From NCBI GenBank assembly GCA_963082875.1, contig OY720097.1, positions 15,756,501 through 15,820,500 on the forward strand: 64,000 nucleotides of DNA, given 5' to 3'. Positions 54,901-64,000 of this stretch are shown here, piece by piece. The stretch's first letter is position 1; each line of letters starts with the position of its first letter. A program made the position numbers and the translations under genes. Source of the DNA: Corella eumyota. Lineage: Eukaryota; Chordata; Ascidiacea; Phlebobranchia; Corellidae. The notes beneath the pieces are model-generated. The model was not told where the DNA came from. It saw only the letters and a program-made list of their open reading frames with translations, and ran no database searches.

Positions 54901-57349
54901 AGGGCTTCACTACATGAAGTCTTGTGTTTGAACCACACTGGTCTCATGCTGTATCGCCCTTAAGTGAAGCGCTATAAATGGCATAAACTCCTGCTGAGCC
55001 AATACGTCACCAGCTTAATTATCAAAAAAATTATATTCTATAATATCTTGAACTGCCAAAGACCATTTGAGACTGCATCAGAGTAACAGATGTTACTTTA
55101 TTTTTAAGTCAGTAAAATCGATCTCTTCACATCGAGGATAAATAAATATAAAAAACAGTCAAAAAATTTTAGTTTTACCTGGCACGACCATCCATTCTTA
55201 GGTATAAAAGACATGGCAGGTTGTAAGCAATAAGTATGATAACCTTTATCACAACAATCGCAAACCAACATTTTATTATCATCACCAGGTTGTCTAAAAT
55301 TAAAAAAAAGGATATTAAATCACGGTCAAAATTAATATCTTGTTCTGTAACTAGGCCGAAGAAAAAAAAAATTCATATTGAACCTGCAAGTTTGACAAAT
55401 TTTGCAATCCGGACACTGCCAGCCAGCTCTTACAACTGGATTGACTTCCACAAACAACTGAAGACAATTTCCGTGATAGTGATGACCACAAGATGTGCAA
55501 AACAAAAAATTTGATATCTCGCCTAAAATGTAAAATTACTTAAGTAATAACAGAGCTGTTTGTTATCAATCCTACAGGCAAAATTTAAATAAAATATCTT
55601 TATTATTTTATTATTTTAAGGCTATATCTGCATACCCATATCATCACAAACAGCGCAGTTAAGTTCATCTGGTTCAGCAATTGAGGGAGCTTGCTCTAAG
55701 TGATCAGAACATAGCAACAACATTGACTTTATGTCCTAAAAGAAATATTCATTTTAGATCAGGCATAACAATAAAGTATGCAAATAGAGTTTTGACTAGA
55801 CTAAAACTTATAAGTCTTGAACTGTTTTTTTTTTAAACTTACTTGAAAACAACCACTTCCCGCAGCACACGGGTAATGATATATTTTGTCACACCTTGAA
55901 GCCTTGCATTTAATTGTGGCACCATAACGATTACAGTAACTACACTTTTGTGATATACTGCTATGGACAGCCTGAACATAAAAAAAAAGTTTTAAACAGG
56001 AATAATTTTATTTTTTAATCATTTTATAAAAGGTTAGGGGTTTTTAAAATATCTTTTACAAATTTCTTACCTTGTCCACAGACAATAGTTGATATAATTC
56101 GTTTTGTGTCACCCCTTCTGACCAAGCTGCACAACAGTGATGAGCTGTCACATGACCTGTAATATATTTTTAAATGTCATAATTTTTTTTTATTGAATAT
56201 ATGGTTTTGTGCTACATTAAATAAAAATATTAGAATTTGTAAACAAAAAAATGTTTGGTCAACTACCTGTCGATTCAAATACTTGATGTGGATCAGCAAT
56301 TTCTGCACAACCCAACATACTTAATTCCTCGGCCACCTCAACATTTCGTATATCTGATTGTCGACTGTTGGAATCTCGGCTACAATTAAAAAATATAAAT
56401 AAATAAATTGTTTTTTAAAAAATTTTAAACAAGTATATATATAATTTATAAATAATTAAAATTTAACAAAATTTTTTAATTTAAATAAACTATATATATT
56501 ATATATTTGTTTACTTTTTTGCCAAATAAATTAATTTTAAATACCTGTGTCTGGTTTCTCGACTTCTGCTTCTTACTGGTGATTTACTCGATCGATCTCC
56601 ATACTCAGCTACTGGTGATTGCCCCGCAAAACTGTCCTTACTGTTTCTGGTTTTTAACCCTGGTTTTCGGAAAGAGTGAAACCCAGGGGTTGGGTCATAG
56701 CGGGTGAGATCACCCTGTCCCAAAAGACTTTTTTCGCCGCAGTAACAGAGAGCACATATTGTCCCAGAACTAGAAAGAAAAAATTTTTTAAATGTTTTTT
56801 TCCAACCTGGTCTAAAAATTAGCAACAATTGTTAAAAAAATGCAAACCTAAATTTAAGGGTTGGTGCCCCTAATTTTAAAAAAAGGAGATTTAATTTAAC
56901 AATAACGCAGGACAAAAAAAATGCAAGATTATATACAAAACAAAGATTATTTTTGAACAAAAAATATATACCAGGGCAAAACAGTTGGCACTGGAGTAGA
57001 TTCATTTGATGACAATTTCTCCACAATCGAGGCCGAGGAGGAAGATACCTCCTCGCTACCAATCTCCACTTCTTCAACTGGACTGTAATCAGGATCTACG
57101 ATTTCTGTGTCCTCTTTCTGTTGTCGAACTCTACTTCGACTTCTAGTTCTACTTAATTAAAATATTTCATTAAAATATAAAATTACCCCCTCAACTAAAA
57201 TATAATTATTTATTGTATTTAAAATGTCCGCAATTTAGATTAACATTACCAATAAAAACCACTTACACTTTCTTTTTCTCCTTATTGGAACGAGTAGGCT
57301 CCATAGTTTTTAAATCTGTTAAAATTTTGTCGTCTTTTTTTAAAGACAT
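29871..57349 (-). CDS. KMT2C/D: Histone H3K4 methyltransferase KMT2C/KMT2D orthologue (MLL3/4, trithorax-related)
   Basis: Enhancer-associated H3K4 monomethyltransferase of the COMPASS-like MLL3/4 complex. I mapped about 88 exons from the ATG at 57349 to the TAA at 29871-29873, about 4,900 codons. From N to C terminus: an extended PHD ([17 protein letters not shown] at 56545-56769 through [15 protein letters not shown] to 55636-55971). PHD fingers follow over 54110-55522, then PHD4-6 over 51164-52260 ([20 protein letters not shown]). Next are an HMG box at 46164-46309, a long Gln/Pro-rich centre with a 1.4-kb exon at 42159-43587, and a second extended PHD at 33162-33645. FYRN is at about 32450-32595, FYRC at 31975-32349 and the SET domain at 29871-30900. 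SET shows [20 protein letters not shown], the Tyr/Asn core [23 protein letters not shown] and post-[18 protein letters not shown] second in-frame Met (MEPTRS) lies 15 codons into exon 1. Individual small exon borders may be off by a few bases. Confidence 0.93.
36897..37167. mobile_element. CpG-rich MITE in a KMT2 intron
   Basis: A 271-bp element in the intron between exons 36719-36817 and 37335-37514. Its ends are inverted repeats: aaggcccgttcacacg on the left and cgtgtgaacaggcctt on the right, one mismatch. It is flanked by TA on both sides (36895-36896, 37168-37169), a Tc1/mariner-type target duplication. Inside are repeated acgtaagatttcgtaa units (twice) and runs of cgcaacg, far richer in CpG than the host intron. 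It encodes nothing, so it must depend on a transposase from elsewhere. Confidence 0.75.
42159..43587 (-). other. Large low-complexity exon of KMT2C/D
   Basis: This 1,429-bp exon, more than twice the next longest in the gene, encodes a Thr/Ser/Val/Lys-rich, probably disordered stretch with no recognised domain. The reading frame stays open beyond the exon on both sides, but splice consensus (donor after 42159, acceptor before 43587) sets the ends. It links the Q-rich blocks of the central region. Confidence 0.7.
45672..47664 (-). repeat. Poly-glutamine-coding tracts and HMG-box region of KMT2C/D
   Basis: Exons 45672-46003 and 47322-47664 carry interrupted CAG/CAA runs (on the minus strand) coding for glutamine. 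Further blocks occur in exons 38865-41600. The CAA/CAG mixing is typical of stable polyQ. Between them, 46164-46309 encodes an HMG box ([39 protein letters not shown]). Q-rich activator-like regions around the HMG box are also found in the vertebrate proteins. Confidence 0.7.
54901..55155 (+). repeat. tRNA-derived SINE, 5'-truncated copy in a KMT2 intron
   Basis: Shares blocks with 61601-61890 over its whole length: ctcatgctgta, aactcctgct, agtaacagatgttactttat and cacatcgaggat, in the same order and spacing. The 5' end is weak: only a degenerate B-box (gtttgaacca) remains and the A-box is missing. It lies in the intron between exons 54769-54845 and 55179-55293, with its end close to the splice acceptor of the upstream exon. 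Confidence 0.7.
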
Positions 57350-58083
57350 TACGTAACTTTTATTATTTTCATAGTTTTCTATTTGTAAAACCTATTTTAA
57401 TTAAACAAATTTATAAAAAAAAAAAAAATAAATTAACCGAATTTAATAAAGTCTTTCTAAAATGTACTTTACTCTTAATTGCTAACTAGCAATCAACCAA
57501 ATGCTGAAATTTTTGTTTTTAAAAAAATCTATAAAATGATGGTACTTTTGCCTGTTGTAAGCAGACGTGATACTGCTATGCAGTCCTAGAACATCCGGGC
57601 CCGGTTGGTCCCGAATTTACAATGTTCGGTGTCCGGTAATACAGGCTGTGGTGCGCAATATTTTATGTTGCGACCATATTGTGACCAGCAATTTCAAATG
57701 GTACACGGAAAATGAGTTAAAAAATTTGGTTTAAAATGGTAGAACTATAATGTATTTAATATTTGTTCGTGATGTTCTTAGTTCGAAACCCTAAAATTTA
57801 CAAACCATTGCAACATTCGTCTCCAAACGAAATCAAAAATTAACTTTCTTTATCTGGTCTTTAATGTTTTAATTTAAATCAGATTTTTGTAAGACATTTT
57901 TAAGTGACACAATTTTTTATAAACATTTTTAAAAAGACATTTTTTTAACCAAAATATTTTTCACATGTTTTGACACAAACGTCGGTGTAATTTTTTGTGA
58001 TACAAAATTTTGACACGATGTGACAAAAAACCCGCGAGCTTTACTTTAGTGTATGGTAAATGATATGAATAGGAAGTTTGTAA
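57350..58083. promoter_or_regulatory. KMT2 upstream region
   Basis: No coding exon seen. Expected to hold the KMT2 promoter and 5' UTR. A GC-rich patch (57591-57660, with gggcccgg) stands out from the AT-rich background. It ends at the 8-base target duplication GTTTGTAA (58076-58083) of the foldback element. Confidence 0.4.
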
Positions 58084-59629
58084 ATTTGCCAGAAGCTTCG
58101 GCCGTGAGAAGCTTCGGCCAGAAGGTTCGGCCTGCAAAAAACGCGGGGGGTCGGTGACGAAATTGCCGCGTAAAATGTCAGTTTAAGACCATATTTTACC
58201 GATATTCAAAATAAAATTTGACAAAAAGTATAATACATAAAAAAAATTTAACAAGTTGTTACTTTAAATATATATGTTAGTTTTTAGAATATTTATTTTT
58301 TTTTAAATTTTTGTTCCAAAAATGTATTTTTAAAACGGATTAAAGACGGGCGCTTATGGCCTGCATAATTTTTCATCTAACTGCGGGAAGTCCACGACGT
58401 AAAGCCCGCGTTTGATATTAACGTAAGACCGTATTTTATCGAAATTCAAAATAAAATTTGACAAAAAGTATAATATATAAAAAAATTTTAATTGGTTGTA
58501 ACGTTAATGACATACGTTAGTTTTTAGAATATTTATTTTTTTTAAGATTTATGTTTCAAAAACTAATTTTAAAACAGATTAAAGACAAGTGTTAAATTTG
58601 TTTTACATAAACCAAAATTTAATTTAAAAAAAATTGAATTACTTAACAATAAACAAACTTTTATTTGCAAAAAAAAAAATTTGTTTTAAAAAAACCTAAA
58701 ACTTAAAATTAATTAAAAAAATAAAATCTAATTTACAAATACCGAAATTTGATTTATTAAAAACAATTTTTACATGTTGAAAACTAATAACCTAAACTAA
58801 TAACCTGATAATATAAGTTTAAAATCAATGGGATGTACGCTAGCACGAATTTTTTACCTCAAAAGCGTCCGTCTTTAATGCGTTTTAAAATTACGTTTTC
58901 GAAAAAAAAATTTAAAAAAAAATAAATATTCCAAAAATTATCATATATATTTATCTTAACAACAGGTAAAAACTTTTGTAACTATTGTACTTTTTGCCAA
59001 ATTTCATTTTGAATATTGGTAAAATATGGTCTTGCATTAAAGGTATACGCGGGCTTTACGTTGCAGACTCCCCGCAGTTTAATGAAAAATTTCGCAGGCC
59101 GAGAGCGATTCGTCGTAAAATTTTGAAGGCTTAAAGCTAAAGCACTTGTCTTTAATCCGTTTTAAAATTAGTTTTTGAAACATAAATCTTAAAAAAAATA
59201 AATATTCTAAAAACTAACGTATGTCATTAACGTTACAACCAATTAAAATTTTTTTATACATTATACTTTTTGTCAAATTTTATTTTGAATTTCGATGAAA
59301 TACAGTCGTTAACATCAAACGCGGGCTTTACGTCGTGGACTTCCCGCAGTTTGATGAAAAATTATGCAGGCCATTAGCGCCCGTCTTTAATCCATTTTAA
59401 AAATACATTTTTGGAACAAAAATTTAAAAAAAATAAATATTCTAAAAACTAACATATATATTTAAAGTAACAACTTATTAAATTTTTTTTATGTATTATA
59501 CTTTTTGTCAAATTTTTTTTCGAAAATCGGTAAAATATGGTCTTAAACTGACATTTTACGCGGCAATTTCGTCACCGACCCCCCGCGTTTTTTGCAGGCC
59601 GAACCTTCTGGCCGAAGCTTCTGGTCCCC
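58084..59629. mobile_element. Foldback-type inverted-repeat element with nested tandem units
   Basis: About 510-bp arms (58084-58593 and about 59120-59629) are inverted copies, clearly above 90% identical by eye. They surround an AT-rich centre. Each arm is itself built of repeats: gcctgc marks unit starts at 58130 and 58359 on the left, and its inverse gcaggc at 59094, 59366 and 59594 on the right, so the right side has three units and the left two. Units are 228-272 bp and share gcggg...cccgcg and ggattaaagac blocks. The left tip also holds a 16-bp tandem duplication of the agaagcttcggcc end motif. The element is flanked by 8-bp GTTTGTAA (58076-58083, 59630-59637), a hAT-like target duplication size. 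No protein-coding potential was found. Confidence 0.78.
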
Positions 59630-59975
59630 GTTTGTAATACCAGTTCCCGGTTAATTATTCAACACCAGATTCTAAATCTTAGGGCAGGTTAATAAATATT
59701 GTGCTGAATAAAAAGCTAACAGGCCAAATTTTGAATCTGGTGCAAATTTGTTAACTGTATTTTTAATTAGGTGCAGATTAATGTACTGACAGACTGACGT
59801 TAGTCAGTTAGTGACGTCTGAACGTAAGACGTTTTACACTAATTCTTGGTTCTGCCTTGTTTGATTTTAAAATATATTAAATAATCTGTTTAGGTAAAGT
59901 GTTGCATTCAAGTAGGTTTAAGTCTTGTTTGTTGAAATGAAATTACTATCACAGTTTTAAAATTCATTTGCAAAT
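59630..59975. promoter_or_regulatory. KAT7 upstream region
   Basis: About 345 bases from the right end of the foldback element to the KAT7 ATG. It should hold the KAT7 promoter and 5' UTR. No TATA box or named motif stands out. Confidence 0.4.
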
Positions 59976-62706
<2,731 letters not shown>

Positions 62707-63549
62707 TAAAATAAAAATTTTAAAGCGTTTTAACAGTGATCTTTATTTTAAAGCATCTAAAAAAGGTGTATTAGATTTTAAGATATAAATTTAATTACTA
62801 CTCTAATTAGCATTTGGCTTTCAATGTTTTTTGCTTTAATATTGACAGTTCTGCTATTTCAATTAGCTAAAAAAAACAGCAAGATATGAACAGTGATAGA
62901 AAGTTATTTACGAAGTGTATCTATTATAATCATACTCAAAAATTTTGATATAACATGAAACATTCCTGTTAAATTTTGAACTACAAATATTTATTTTGTG
63001 GCTTCAAAAAACACTTTAAATTATATCCATGGGTTTTTGTGTTCCTTTGACATTTTTTTTTAATTGTATTTTATTTTGGATTATTTTTACACATAAATTC
63101 TTATGCTGAATTAAAACTAAAGTGTTTTTTTATTGTTTTTTATTACCTTTTAATGCAATTACTGTATAAAAAGTATACATGGCATGGATACATTTTGCTA
63201 AGCGAAATAATTATTAAGCTATAGAAATAATATTAATAAAAAACAATATTTACATTTTTTGTGAAAATGTAATCAATTTTGGCTGTTTCTTAAAATTATA
63301 GGTTTTAAGCATAGAAACATACAAAAGGCACCTTGTAAAGAAAAGATACATATAACTTTTAAAAAAAGTTAAATCATTCAAAACTTTTACCCCCTAAAAT
63401 CTATAAAAATAACTCCACAAAGGTAAAAATTAGATTAAAAACATTTTTTATTAGAATAAAAAAAAACAGGAAAATTTTAAACTTTTTTGTTTAAGCTGTC
63501 ATACTATTTATAAAACTTGGTTTTAGTATAGTGTTAAAGCCCATTCTGC
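62707..63549. other. Convergent 3' spacer KAT7/unknown gene
   Basis: AT-rich region holding the KAT7 3' UTR (an AATAAA lies a few bases after the stop, 62710-62715) and the 3' UTR of the leftward gene ending at 63550. No repeat or coding exon recognised. Confidence 0.4.
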
Positions 63550-63946
63550 TTACATATCTAATGGGTTCTGTCTCCTCAATTTATCAGGGTATTCACCATA
63601 ATATTTTGCAACCAGATCTCTTGCTGTTGGTTCGTGTTTCTGTTCGCGCTTGGCTTTCATGAGTAAAATGTGGTCTCGTTTTTCACGGTTTTTCTCCAAG
63701 AAAGTTTGACTTTGTGTACTTCTGCATTTTAAATCAACATGATATTAATTTTTTTTTTAATTTTAAGGAAAATTAAAACAAATATTTCAAAATTAGCCTA
63801 CTTGAGTTTTGTGTTTGGTAATGAATAGCCACTAGCTGCGCTGTCAAGATACTTTTTTGACTTGTTGGGTTGGTTTCTGCTTTCCCAATTCACAACCTCA
63901 TATTGTGATTTGCATTTTGGACAACATACCTTGTTATCTATTACAT
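63550..63946 (-). CDS. Unrecognised gene, last two exons, partial at right edge
   Basis: Two exons, 63802-63946 and 63550-63721, join in frame (K-L-K then STQSQTFLEKN) and end at TAA 63550-63552. The first encodes a CCPKCKSQYEV motif that could be half of a zinc knuckle. The second is highly charged (NREKRDHILLMKAKREQKHE) and ends AKYYGEYPDKLRRQNPLDM. The acceptor before 63946 shows that more exons lie beyond the window. I do not recognise the family. The well-behaved splice sites and convergent position next to KAT7 support a real gene. Confidence 0.6.
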
Positions 63947-64000
63947 CTAAATTTAGAAAGTGTAATGTTAAAAAACAACTAATTGAGCTATATTTAAGTA

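Noticed and set aside
29871-57349. KMT2 region as two genes (PHD half and SET half)
   Set aside because: Domain order matches one KMT2C/D protein and no start, stop or promoter-like gap lies between the halves.

Overview
The window is animal nuclear DNA. It is AT-rich, its genes are cut into many short exons with small introns, and it encodes animal-specific proteins (Furry, a KMT2C/D-type methyltransferase, AIFM3, BORCS8, a kringle protein). The compact introns, a probable single KMT2C/D gene and the secreted kringle and WAP-like genes suggest a tunicate (ascidian, Ciona-like). That assignment is inference. All gene models were built by hand from splice-site consensus, reading frame and remembered family sequences. 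For PES1, LONRF, AIFM3, BORCS8, KAT7 and the two secreted genes the exon lengths add up to an exact multiple of three.

Layout, left to right. 1-4040 (-): 5' part of a Furry (FRY/FRYL) gene, running off the left edge. 4961-9803 (-): LONRF-type RING-TPR-RING-LON ubiquitin ligase. 10591-12165: a small LTR-flanked fossil element. 12643-16141 (-): pescadillo (PES1), ribosome biogenesis. 16454-17167 (-): an intronless UCHL3-type deubiquitinase, head-to-head with AIFM3 (18559-21442, +), a Rieske/FAD oxidoreductase. 21914-22464 (-): BORCS8-like lysosome-positioning subunit. 23453-24743 (+): small secreted WAP-like cysteine-rich protein. 24981-29027 (-): secreted kringle protein in which two otherwise unfamiliar modules are each repeated three times. 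29871-57349 (-): a KMT2C/KMT2D orthologue of about 88 exons that fills over 40% of the window. 58084-59629: a large foldback (inverted repeat) element. 59976-62706 (+): KAT7/HBO1 acetyltransferase. 63550-63946 (-): 3' part of an unrecognised gene.

Most genes are unrelated housekeeping or regulatory genes. Two of them, the H3K4 methyltransferase KMT2C/D and the acetyltransferase KAT7, are divergently transcribed from one 2.6 kb interval that also holds the foldback element. Repeats found by eye are the LTR element, the foldback element, a CpG-rich MITE in a KMT2 intron and three tRNA-derived SINE copies. I saw no CRISPR array, rRNA or intact tRNA gene. The most unusual items are the three-fold A/B module architecture of the kringle protein, the nested foldback element, a GC-AG intron in PES1, and a pair of adjacent hairpins upstream of FRY.
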